DNA of 64,000 nt from Glandiceps talaboti (taxonomy: Eukaryota > Hemichordata > Enteropneusta > Spengelidae). The DNA is taken from positions 9,350,742 to 9,414,741 of the forward strand of contig NC_135565.1 of the NCBI RefSeq assembly GCF_964340395.1, written 5' to 3'. A program made the translations under genes and the position numbers. The notes beneath the pieces were generated by a model, which ran no database searches, was not told the DNA's origin, and saw nothing but the letters and a program-made list of their open reading frames with translations. This document shows positions 22,180 to 33,466 of this stretch, piece by piece (the first letter of the stretch is position 1; each line of letters starts with the position of its first letter).

Positions 22180-24282
22180 GCCTTCGACTAAAAATACAAT
22201 GGAAGCTGGACTACTGCAGGACCCTGCATCAATTGGATCAAGTCAATTGGATCCCCACCAAACCCTGTCTCAACACAACTCAACACAGCAACCAACTACT
22301 GTTATAAGCAACATGTTTTACACATACATTTTGTTATTACTAGCAAAATGGAGGCAATTATTAGTCAGATCGTAGTATCGACACAGCAAAGAGCGACCCC
22401 GCATGCAATGTGCTGGCGAGTCAGTGTTGTAATGTTGATCTGCTTCTGAGTACGGTAATCATGCAACTGAAGCCAGATTCGTAACATATACACGTTACAT
22501 CCAATCAATTTGAACTGATATTCCGTGACTTTGTCAACCAAGTAATGAAATCAAAAAGTTAAAATTGATCAAAGTTGTTTACGTAAAGTTATATTGAGCA
22601 AGGGTCCAATATTGATTTGGGTCTAATTGACGCAGGGTCAAATTGACTTGGGTCCGATTAAATTGACACGGGTCAATTGACCAGAAAGGGCAATAAAGTG
22701 ACTACATGTACACTTTCTCCCGCATGTCAAGGAAGCAATATCTAACCTACTGCACTCTATATAACCTATAACAATTAGGCCTTGCCCTTTCACTTTTAAT
22801 ATGCTAAAATCTCATCAGAGCCTATTCAGCACATAACGATGTTACATGTTATATAATGTCGATTCACTGTTTGATGAAGAAGTGAATTTATCTGAAATTG
22901 GTTGATATCTTTGGTTTGGTAGGTATGGTCCGATTGTAACAACGACACGATTTATCGGAAGATTATTAAATTTGGGAACTAGGAAGCGACGGAAGGTAAA
23001 ATCTTCGAAATGTTTGCCAAGTACAACGGCCGGTTGAAAGTTCATGTTTATGTACCGTTATGGCAGCTTTTCGTGTTTTCTTTCGCAGTGAGTGAACCTG
23101 CGCGATCACAGAAACAAGTGTAATTTTACCCCTATCATATATAGTTGGCTAAATACGTCAATATTAAAGATATCATCGACATTTTATTGTATTCTCATAG
23201 AAACGTTCTGAGACATAACTTGGGAAAAAAATGCTGCGGTACGCCCAACCACACCCCAAATTTGAAGTTCGTACCCCAAGTACACTACATTGTGTATGCA
23301 ACAGATGTGTTTGTGAGACCGTCGTACAGGTCAGGTCGGAGACCATTCATATCGATTGTAACATAACAAACAAGCCTGTCTACATATACAGCGCTTACGA
23401 GTTACGGAGAGAGATTGAACGGAATATGTAACTGTAAGCGCCGTAAACAGTCTATGTACAACGTAAAAGCTTACATTGCCCTTGGACTACTTTAACTGAC
23501 ATCAGTATTTAATTACTCCAGGCATTGCCAAAGGCCCCAGAGTCGCTAGAAAGTAATTAACATCATTACTGTACATGATGTAAGTTAATATGGGATTGGG
23601 TTACGTACAACACATACACAACTATTTGTGCGATTACAAACACAAATATTATAAGAGAGAACATCACACTTACCACAACTAAAACAATCCCAAAATGTAT
23701 CTGCTTATGTGCTACTCAGCTCCGTGCAGTGGGAGGTGAAAATACCCAGCCTAGCCTAGCTCGCCGAGCTCGCCACGCCGACGTTGATGAGAAATTCGCT
23801 GACAGTGTGGGGTCATTGAACGTTAGAGGCACCTTAACTGGCTTTTAATTTTGACTATGACGTCATTTGTTCAAGCATAAGGGGGGGTTGGCAAGCTCAC
23901 AGAATCTGCTTATCCGGGGACCGCGACCTTGATCAGTGCAACGTCACAGGTAGACTGCCACCAGTTTCCTAAAATGTTTTGAGTTTAATTTTGTTAAAGG
24001 AAAATGTCCACAACTTTTCCCCCTCGGTTAAGGACCGTTCATATTCATGGCGGGGGGTTGGGGGGGGGGGGGGGGGTTGGTGAGTAAATGAGGGAACTTA
24101 ATTAATTTTAATTAGAGAGTGTCCACATTTTACTTCCAGGGGACCCCGGAGGATTTCCCTTATTCCTTGTGTATTTTTTTCATCCCCCCCTACAAAAAAT
24201 TGATGCCCCCCCCCCTGCAAGTCCTTGATTTTTTCCATGCCCCCCTCCCATAGACTTACACACATACACAACACACCATACA
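22180..24282. other. Intergenic with weak coding hints
   Basis: Minus-strand MNFQPAVVLGKHFEDFTFRR... at 23045-22842 has a fair start context but no family match or splice partner. 22600-22680 has short gggtc-aattga repeats. Near 23750, sequence is CpG-richer (ctcgccgagctcgccacgcc) and could be a promoter. A 17-G run lies at 24060-24076. Confidence 0.3.
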
Positions 24283-24431
24283 CAATGTATGTATGTATGT
24301 ATGTATGTATGTATGTATGTATGTATGTATGTATGTATGTATGTATGTATGTATGTATGTATGTATGTATGTACATTTGTATGTATGTATGTATGTATGT
24401 ATGTATGTATGTATGTATGTATGTATGTGTG

Positions 24432-24463
<32 letters not shown>

Positions 24464-24521
24464 TGCGTGCATGCATGCATGCATGCATGCATGTATGCAT
24501 GTATGTATGTATGTATGTATC

Positions 24522-24552
<31 letters not shown>

Positions 24553-24617
24553 GCATGTGTGTATGTATGTATGTATGTATGTATGTATGTATGTATGTAT
24601 GTATGTATGTATGTATC

Positions 24618-24660
<43 letters not shown>

Positions 24661-24769
24661 GCATGTATGTGTGTATGTATGTATGTGTGTGTATGTATGT
24701 ATGTATGTACATGTATGTATGTATGTATGTATGTATACAATTGCATAACACATACACATACACATACAA

Positions 24770-24808
<39 letters not shown>

Positions 24809-24810
24809 AA
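24283..24810. repeat. Microsatellite mosaic
   Basis: Consecutive (ATGT)n, (GT)n, (GCGT)n, (GCAT)n, (CTGT)n, (ATGT)n, (CTGT)n and (CA)n blocks. Open frames in several registers are consequences of the tetranucleotide period. Confidence 0.97.
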
Positions 24811-25359
24811 CAAACACAGCTTCAGCGTCAGGCAGTAGCCTTTGAACCTTTGAACCTTCAATTGTGCTAAAAAAAAATAATTACTCATAGATAACTTATA
24901 AAGTTTCTGTGTATAAACTTTTACAGGGTAAATCATTATACTGAAAAAAGAGAGAAGTTAACCATTTCATGCATAGTGACAAGAACACCATATTTCCATT
25001 GGGCAATGTGGGTATACTTAATTTAAATACTTCACAATTACAACTGACGTATTGAAAACAATTTTAGTTCCAATGCCGATTTGTGTTGCTCAGCTTGTCA
25101 ACAATGCAGGTATAAATGTGAACATTTTTATTGTTGGAAGGAATAGTCAAAAACGGAAATAATTTAACTATCAACATTTTTGCTTGTTATACTTTGACTG
25201 ATATATAATATGAGTTTAACTTCTATTTCCAGTATAAGGTGATTTCACAAACACAAACTAAACTGTAGATGACTTCCAACCCCGTGCCAACATAAAAAAA
25301 AAAACCTGTATGCTTCAAACAATTACATGACGAAATTAATTTCTATATGTCGTTTTGCA

Positions 25360-25600
25360 GAGAAATATATTGACGGCATATGTGTCGTCAAAAACTACAT
25401 TGAATATCTGAAAAATCTGGAGAGAGTACAAAACATCAGATCCAAACATCGGGAAGAGCAACAGAAAAAAAAGAGAAAACAAGAAATATAATGACTATGA
25501 CTGGTTGAAGTTGTTCTTGAGTGGAACTCTTGAAAAACTGAATGTGGAAGATTTAGATAAAAATTTACTATTTATTATTTATTTATTTAAAAACTATTTA
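25360..25600 (+). pseudogene. Frameshifted gene or element fragment with a SAP-like segment
   Basis: The plus strand reads EKYIDGICVVKNYIEYLKNL in one frame, with a basic stretch. After a run of eight A it continues in another frame as YNDYDWLKLFLSGTLEKLNV and EDLDKNL. The second part resembles the W..L..SG.L.KL.V..LDKYL segment seen in many invertebrate element-encoded proteins. The one-base slip in the A run breaks the frame. Confidence 0.35.
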
Positions 25601-25696
25601 CGCTTTCTTTTTACACCGAGGTAGCATTCATGTTCATACCGGGTACCCCAAGTATCACTCCACTGACAAAGACTGTCGAGGTCTTTTTGTAATATA

Positions 25697-26692
25697 AATT
25701 ATAGTAACAGACAATCTGAAATGCTCTTAATATTACGCACACATTTGTCATCGTCGGCGAAAAGTGACACGTGCTGCTGTCACTTATACATATCAGGGAG
25801 GTCGTTACCATTATGTTTTTACATAGCATCTATCGTAGTGGTGTGATCACTACAGTATATTCATCATGGTTTACATCATATATAAACGTGTCGATGTCGC
25901 ACTTGTGAACGTTCGTTTAGGGGAAGGGGAAGGCATTGTCTTAAAAGAATGAAGTCCATTTATTGAGCTTGTTGTGTGACACTGTGCGATCGTCCTTGAA
26001 GCGAAAAATGGTATAATTGGGTATTGAATAGGAGAAAGAAAAACAACAGAAAAATAATTATTTTTACAAAACCAAATCAAATTAATCACCGTCATACTCG
26101 CTGCGCCCTGCTGAGCTCTGACTAACTGTAAATGATTGCTAAAGTAACTTTAATAAGTTAAAGGACCAGGTTTTTGTACGTGAAGCCTTCATTCTCTGTT
26201 TCTTATCATAACCAAACAATACAGACAACAGATGATCCAAACGACCCAATCAATACGAGCCTTCAATTACGTTGTACACTCAAGAGCCCACAAAGGACGT
26301 ACAGGGCGGTATTTAAAAGAACCCCTAGTTGATGCATAGTTCTTTCAAGGCGAATGGACATATGTTTCGAAAATTACGTAACAACAATATAATACGGGAC
26401 ATTTACTGGTATCTGAATATTTTATTAATGTTATAAAAAATACCTTACAATTTTTATATCAAACCAAATGTGTAAACAGAACAAAAAAAATAACAAGATG
26501 TAAATGGTGAATTACATGATGGTAGGAGAATGGCAATCAAGGTCTCGGTTTTACTACATTGTAGTATACTGAGATAGATCCAAACTGAAATTACTTTGAA
26601 TGGATACTGTTTCAATCATACGCTCAGTAGGATGACCATTTAGCTAGTTTTTGCTTTTGTCAAGTAGTCACTTGTTATCACAGGAGGCTCTG
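25697..26692. repeat. Segmental duplication 1, left copy
   Basis: About 1.0 kb from gacaatctgaaatgctcttaa to tagctagtttttgcttttgt, repeated at 27190-28165 in the same orientation with small indels and a few per cent changes. Confidence 0.92.
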
Positions 26693-27019
26693 GCTTAGCT
26701 TAGCTGTTATCACAGGGGGCTCTGGCTCTGGCTTCGCCCCCTCCTCCCATCCCCTCCCCGTGATACTATCTTGATCACAGAATGTCCATATCTGTTGGGT
26801 ACTATCTTCTACCTGTGTAATTTATCTTCTTCGACGTCTTAGTTTAAGTCTATATGTAAGCCAAAACCTAAACTGCCATTGTAGTAACTTACAACTAATG
26901 TCTACACTTTTTTTAGGGGGAGGGGGGGGGGCACTAGAGTAGTTAGTTTGGAGTATTAAATGAAAAACAAATTATACTACTGCATGACTTTGATCATGTA
27001 GAATTCGTTTCCAATTTAC

Positions 27020-27188
27020 ATTTCCAAAAAATACCACCAATGGCATTGTAGCACAACTGTACAGTTTTTACAAATGTTTATCCGCATATGCTAGTCCATG
27101 CTAACAATATGTTCATTTGCTGAATGACTATCCAGTTGCCTATCCAACCATATTGCTCATTTGGCTGTTGCTATGGGCGTGGTCATGT
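27020..27188. mobile_element. Family 4 element, left-end fragment
   Basis: ataccaccaatggcattgta through ggctgttgctatgggcgtgg. It is cut off at the boundary of a segmental duplication. Confidence 0.65.
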
Positions 27189-27189
27189 T

Positions 27190-28165
27190 AATTATAATAA
27201 CTAACAATCTGAAATGCTCTTTTAATATTACGCACACATTTGTCATCGTCAGCGAAAAGTGACACTGTGCTGCTGTCACTTACACATATCAGGGAGGTCG
27301 TTACCATATGTTTTTACATTGCATCTATCGTAGTGGTGTGATCACTACAGTTCATCATGGTTTACATCTTATATAAACGTGTCGATGTCGCACTTGTGAA
27401 CGTTCGTTTAGGGGAAGGGGAAGGCATTGTCTTAAAAGAACGAAGTCCATTTATTGAGCTTGTGCGACACTGTCCTTGAATAATTGGGTATTGAATAGGA
27501 GAAAGAAAAACAACAGAAAAATAATTGTTTTACAAAACTAAATCAAATTAATCATCACCATCATACTCGCTGCGTCCTGAGCCCTGGCTAAATTATTGCT
27601 TTAAGTTAAAGGATCAGGTTTTTGTACGTGAAGCCTTCAGAAGGGTCCAACTGATGGATAATATACATAACTACATTCTCTGTTTCTTATCATAATCAAA
27701 CAATACAGAGAACAGATGATCCAAACAACCTAATCAATACGAGCCTTCAATTACGTTGTACACTCAAGAACCCACAAAGGACGTCCATGGCGATATCCTA
27801 CAGATTATTTAAAGGACCCCCTAGTTGATGCATAATTCTTTCAAGGCGAATGGACATATGTCTGAAAATTACGTAACAACAATATAATACGGGACATTTA
27901 CTGTTATCTGAATATTTTATTAATGTTATAAAAAATACCTTACAATTTTTATATCAAACCAAATGTGTAAACAGAACAAAACAAAAACTAACAAGATGTA
28001 AATGTTGAATTACATGATGGTAGGAGAATGGCAATCAAGGTCTCTGTATAGATCCAAAATGAAATTACTTTGAATGGACATTGTTTCAATCATACGCTCA
28101 ACAGGGTGGCCATTTAGCTAGTTTTTGCTTTTGTCAAGTAGTCATTTGCTATCACAGGGGGCTCT
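27190..28165. repeat. Segmental duplication 1, right copy
   Basis: Matches 25697-26692. Its left junction cuts a family 4 element fragment; its right junction (gggggctcta) leads into the foldback region at 28170-28540. Confidence 0.92.
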
Positions 28166-28312
28166 AGTCTATCTGCTAGACCTCGGATGTTCGTCCGATA
28201 GAATACGACACACGCCCGAACATCGCTATCGAGGATGGAACATCCGAGCAAGCCCTCACTGCGAACTTCGTTCGCTTATAGTATCGAAAGAAAGCCCGAA
28301 CGTCTAGCAAGT

Positions 28313-28527
28313 GGTGAGACAGTGTGTACTTTATCTTAATCTAGTCTAGCAAGGGTGAGATGTATACAATAGACACCGGTGGAAAGATAAACAACAGGGC
28401 GGAGCCGCGTTGTTTATCTTTCCACCGGTGTCTATTGTACTTATGCCCGACAACTTCACAGGATAGCAGGATTAGTCCATCTCACCCTTGCTAGACTAGA
28501 TTAAGATAAAGTACACACTGTCTCACC
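28313..28527. repeat. 215-bp perfect foldback with nested hairpin
   Basis: Outer arms 28313-28362 and 28478-28527 (50 bp) are exact inverted copies. Inner arms 28365-28395 and 28409-28439 (31 bp) are also exact, with the 13-bp loop agggcggagccgc. Beyond the outer arms, gcaag/cttgc extends the match. Confidence 0.93.
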
Positions 28528-28539
28528 CCTTGCCAGGCG

Positions 28540-29255
28540 AGATGATGATAATACTGAGATAAAAGTGTATACATTCGGATGGGGACACACACAGCATGCA
28601 GTGTTTACGGCGAAACAAATAAGCCATACAATATTCACAAGCCCTGATAGGGCTGAACAACGAGACGTGTCTTATATTATATTATAGTGTAGTGTAGCTC
28701 GTATGAAGATAAAATTCGTGTAAAATTCGTTTTTTAAATGTTTACCGTTTCATTTGAATGGTAATGTGCCCTAGGCTTCATCCTTAAACCCTTACTGTGC
28801 AGTCACTACTCCATTCATGGTACAGTAGTATGACTTATTTTTAATACTACTCGCCACAACTATTTTTCTCCGTAATTAATTTTGGCAAACTATTTTGGTC
28901 CGGGCCTTACATTTCATTCTTGAGACCATGGACGCTTCCCCTATACTTCCATGTGCAGGCATATGGTTTCTGACTTTGCTGAACTGGTTTTACTTGAACT
29001 ACAAAGGTCAACCCAATTCACACCTTCTATAAAATCCCCCTTTGTCTTACACTATCCAATACTGATAAGACTTCAGTAGCAGCTCAGACAAGGAGTTGGT
29101 TATAACCCGCTACACAAACTAGCGCCTGTAGAGGACTGCTAATCCCTACATGTCAAACAATGTGTCAACATTATGACAGATAAAGGGTATAAAATGACGT
29201 TTTGATCCGTCTACTACTAGTAGACTTTGATCAAACAATGTAGAACGTTTCCAAT
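28540..29255. other. Intergenic, no supported feature
   Basis: No open frame, repeat array or palindrome of note. 29220-29258 repeats the flank seen at 26985-27020. Confidence 0.35.
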
Positions 29256-29257
29256 TT

Positions 29258-30309
29258 GCATTTCCAAAAAAATACCGCCAATGGTAATGTAGCACAACTG
29301 TAGTTTTTAAAAAATGTTTATCCATATGCTAGTCCATACTAACAATAGGTGTTCATTTGCTGAATCCAGTTGCCTATCCAACCATGTTGCCATCTTTGTG
29401 ATATACGCATTCATTTAGGTGTTGCTATGGGCGTGGTCATGTTGCCAGATATATTTGCATACATTTATTGAAGGTTTATTCATTTATCTTTCAATTCATG
29501 TTATCTTTGCAATATACCTGATTATTTGGTTGTTGCAATGGGCGTGGTCTTGTTGCTAGGCAAATTTACATACATTTTTTTGAATGTTTGTTCAATTGTC
29601 TATCCGTTATCTTTGTGAAATACACGACCGTTTGGCTGTTGCTATGGGCGTGGTCATGGTTGCTAGGGATATTTGCATACATTTTTTGAATGTTTACTCA
29701 TTTGCCTACCCGATGATGTTATTTGAGCAAAATATACTGCCATTCGGTTGTTGCTAAGGGTGTGGTCATGGTTGCTAGGGCCAATTGTTTCAAAATATTG
29801 TGAAGAAAATCTGCAGAATAACACTTCTAGAAAATCTCACCAAGTTTCAGTCTCATTGACCAAGTACTTTTTGAGATATAAATTTTTGACCAAAAATCAC
29901 ATTTTTACACCTAATTTGCATATTACTGATGAGATCATTAAATGTTTAATATTTCTTCATCTATACACCCACAGATACATCCCTGTTAAATTTCAGCCCA
30001 ATCTGCTAAGTAGTTTTGGAATTATAGGTTTTTGACCAAAAAGACACATGTTTAGCCCTAATTTGCATATTACTAAGGGAATCAACATGTCATGAACAAA
30101 TCTTAATCTACTCACATCTAAGAATGTTCCCATCAAATTTCATGTCAATCTGCCCAGTAGTTTTGGAGTTTGTTTTTTGACCAAAAATCACATTTTTAAT
30201 CCAAAACCCACATCTCTAATGCAATCATTTTCATTTGAACAATTTCCCAACAAGACACCAGAAGTTACATATCAAAGCAATTGGTCAAGCAGTTTTTTAC
30301 TTTAAGTTG

Positions 30310-30362
<53 letters not shown>
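29258..30362. mobile_element. Element with internal minisatellite (family 4), copy 1
   Basis: Starts aaataccgccaatggtaatg. It then has four degenerate units of about 115 bp around gttgctatgggcgtggtcat, then a unique part (accaagtttcagtctcattg), then an (AC)n run at 30309-30361. Its partner at 55645-56895 is inverted. Confidence 0.78.
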
Positions 30363-30363
<1 letters not shown>

Positions 30364-30755
30364 ATGCTAATATTTTCATATTTCTTCAACTTTTATTAAA
30401 AATATCGGTACTACTAGTCTGTAAGGTCCAGTCACACTACCCCACATAATACATAAGCGGAAACAACGATGGTGCTTTCAGGGTACGGTACTACTTGTAT
30501 ACATAATACATAGTATACAATAATTTTTGGACATAAAAATAACACATGCATACACTGCACAAACAGAATGGTGGGCAGATTACACCTTTCTTAAAATTTA
30601 TTTTCTAAACTAGATAAATTGTTGAATGCTATGTACAATATTTATGTAATAGGCAGTATGTATGTGAAATTGAGGTAAATTTATGACATATTTAACTGTC
30701 TGGGTATTCATCACATTAGATAAGTGTAACTCACTTGAAATGACCAATGACTTTC

Positions 30756-30758
<3 letters not shown>

Positions 30759-30797
<39 letters not shown>

Positions 30798-30853
30798 GTT
30801 TTGGCTGCTTCTTTGTCTGTCTGTCTAACAGTCTCACAGTCTGTCTGTTTTGG

Positions 30854-30887
<34 letters not shown>

Positions 30888-30965
30888 GACAGTCTGTTTG
30901 GCTGTCTGTCTCTGTCTGTCTGTCTACCAGATAGGCTGTTTGGCCGTCTAGCTGACAGTCTGTCT
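30759..30965. repeat. (CTGT)n with interruptions
   Basis: Runs of tctgtctgtctgtctg broken by ttttggctg and cagtct segments. Confidence 0.93.
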
Positions 30966-31219
30966 TTTACCAGGACAACATTTAAAAAACACAGCTACAA
31001 ATACTCATTGTAAAAACCACTGGCCTCTTTGCAGTAATGGCACAAAAAACACCGCAATTTTTCATTGCCTCAACACAAAAATAATACTTTTGCTAGCAAG
31101 CTATGAATAATATCACAACAACTTCAAGTAAAATGGCTTATACTTGATTACTATGTCCAGTTTGAAATGATAACGTCACAGAAAAATAGTTTGTGCCTGG
31201 ATATTGTCACATATCTATC

Positions 31220-31610
31220 AGCGTTTACTTGCACCGACGCATGCACATACTAGTGGTATTTTCACTGTGGTGAAATACCTAAAACTTTATTGCATATTGC
31301 ATGAAAATGACATGCAAATGATATGCAAATGAGGATGTGATTATTCAGTACAGATGAAATTGCGCTGTATGACTTTTATGGAAATTTGCTATTTCAGAGA
31401 AACATATGTAATAATAACAGAACCCCATGCCACATGAGTTCCAGTGTGGGTAGTCAAGGGTATTTTCATACGTGCTTGCAGTGTTTTCTGCTGCACTTTC
31501 ACTCACTATGCTGATGACAGAACGGGCGCAGAGAACACTGCAAGCACTGTTGCAAATACCTCAAGTACACCATACTTGCACTCACACATCATGGGGTTCT
31601 GTCATATTGT
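31220..31610. mobile_element. MITE family 3 (ACAGAACCCCATG), full-length copy
   Basis: A leader with tacttgcaccgacg, ctagtggtatttt and gcaaatgaggatgtgat is followed by a palindrome from acagaaccccatg to catggggttctgt. It matches 41513-41895 and, in part, 11937-12195 and 16725-16960. Confidence 0.72.
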
Positions 31611-32214
31611 CCCATATCTACATTTAGGAACAAAACTACAAGTAGCTATGGTAGCTTATATATACAGTTTCTTATTGTGTTCATTCTGAAACAACAACAA
31701 CAACAACAACAACAATAATAATAGAAGTAAAATAGCTTATACCTGGATATTATCACATATCCAAATTGAAACAACACTGCCACAAAAAAAAATATCAGTA
31801 AATATATCTACATATTGTCACAAGTCCACTTTACTCTATTACTTAAATTAATATGATAAATTAAAGCTCTACAAATATTTATAATCACATCATCTATAAT
31901 ATCTCCAGTGTCAAAATTCACAAAGTAAACAAAAACACAACATGCAAATTCTGAACAAGGTCATAAACAAATACTTTATAAAATTTTATTGGTAAAAAAT
32001 AAATTATAGTTATCTAGGAATCATATTTTTTTCATGAATTAATTATTAAAATTGTTATTACTAATTCAGTAACACAAATTTGCATATATAAATTAATTAA
32101 CATGAATATTTTAAAAGTATACCCACAGTGCCTCTAGCTCTGTCATGTGATAGAGGGATTGTGGTGTACTTAAAGCTGACAGTGTAGCCAGTAAGATATG
32201 TTTTGTTGCTTCAT

Positions 32215-32410
32215 CCTCACCGGGGTTGACTGATATGTGAGGGTGCCCTCACCGGGGTTGTCAGATGTGTGAGGGTGTCCTCACCAGGGCTGACCGATGT
32301 GTGAGGGTGCCCTCACCAGGGCTGACTGATGTGTGAGGGTGCCCTCACCAGGGCTGACCGATGTGTGAGGGTGCCCTCACCAGGGCTGACCGATGTGTGA
32401 GGGTGCTCCG
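32215..32410. repeat. 32-bp minisatellite, 6 copies, downstream of gene B
   Basis: The unit is tcaccagggctgaccgatgt + gtgagggtgccc. Confidence 0.92.
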
Positions 32411-32453
32411 TCATGGCATACCTTACTGACTACTGAGAGTATAACTGGTTTGA

Positions 32454-32459
32454 TTTATT
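32454..32459 (-). terminator. Candidate poly(A) signal of gene B
   Basis: AATAAA on the minus strand about 790 bp past the gene B stop. If used, the 3'UTR would contain the 33-bp array at 32517-32746. An ATTAAA lies slightly closer (about 32511). Confidence 0.3.
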
Positions 32460-32516
32460 CATTATGTATCTTCTCACAAAACATTGCCATAATTTATCCT
32501 ACATGCTGTTTAATCA

Positions 32517-32746
32517 TTACCCATGAGTCATTGCATGGTGCTTTCTGCATTACCCATGAGTCATTGCATGGTGCTATCTGCAACACCCATGAGTCATTGC
32601 ATGGTGCTATCTGCATTACCCATGAGTCATTGCATGGTGCTATCTGCATTACCCATGAGTCATTGCATGGTGCTATCTGCATTACCCATGAGTCATTGCA
32701 TGGTGCTATCTGCATTACCCATGAGTCATTGCATGGTGCTATCTGC
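32517..32746. repeat. 33-bp minisatellite, 7 copies, possible gene B 3'UTR
   Basis: The unit is acccatgagtcattgcatgg + tgctatctgcatt. 33 is divisible by 3, which explains open frames on both strands. Confidence 0.93.
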
Positions 32747-33099
32747 CAGTCAAAAGAGGATATGTACCATTATTATGGTACTATCAGAGTGAAATGTCAC
32801 TTGACAAAACTGGTCAACATGTCAAAAGTGATTCAGTATACATTACAACATCATCATTATCACAAATTCCATTGAATGTATCATTCTGAAAATGCATTTC
32901 ATCAAATATTAATTTGTACAAACTTTTATAAACTCATCCATTTTTTTCATGACACAGTAAAATGGAATGTACAGAAAATGGGATAAACACCCATTTTAGA
33001 TAGAATATATATATGTATTTGTTTTTTTGTCTTTGTAAAATGGTTTATATATCTATATCCTTCTAATGGTCTATAGTCCAACCATTTAGTTCTCATTAG

Positions 33100-33172
33100 G
33101 GGTGCTACAATTTCTTACAGGGGTGCTACAATTTCTTACAGGGGTGCTATCATTTCATACAGGGGTGTCACT
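33100..33172. repeat. Short tandem copies of aggggtgctacaatttctta
   Basis: About three copies at roughly 23 bp in the gene B 3' region. Confidence 0.7.
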
Positions 33173-33244
33173 TGGGAGGCTATCATTCACCAAGGGTGTT
33201 TCTACAGGTACTATGGGTAAATTAACAGATCAGTGATGGCAGTT

Positions 33245-33466
33245 TTACAAGACACTTTCTGGGGAATGACAGGGTGGTGTTATCCTTCCATCAAGGCTAC
33301 CAGACAGAGACGCAGTTGAAGAACCCAGACTGCCACAACTGTTTCCATTAGCAGCATTCCCTCTTTCCCTAAGTGCCATTCCTGGTTTTTTGTTCCCACA
33401 GCACATTTGTTCAGCACACTTGTCAGGAGCACACTCCAGCATACAAGCTTCCTGGCCATTGTCTTC
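33245..33466 (-). CDS. SLC30A1-like: Gene B coding exon 7: Cys-rich tail and stop
   Basis: Encodes residues 391-463 and the stop. It starts EDNGQEACMLEC and continues with C....C..QMCCG, aligning with the conserved cysteine cluster of the ZnT1 tail. The rest is Ser/Gly-rich. The acceptor is gtgtag. Confidence 0.9.
   Translation of the reverse strand, partial: EDNGQEACMLECAPDKCAEQMCCGNKKPGMALRERGNAANGNSCGSLGSSTASLSGSLDGRITPPCHSPESVL

Noticed and set aside
22842-23045. Minus-strand frame MNFQPAVVLGKHFEDF as a gene
   Set aside because: Fair start context only. No splice partner, no recognised motif and a stop shortly after.
24098-24936. Open frames in the microsatellite mosaic
   Set aside because: Tetranucleotide repeats of any kind without a stop give long frames in several registers.
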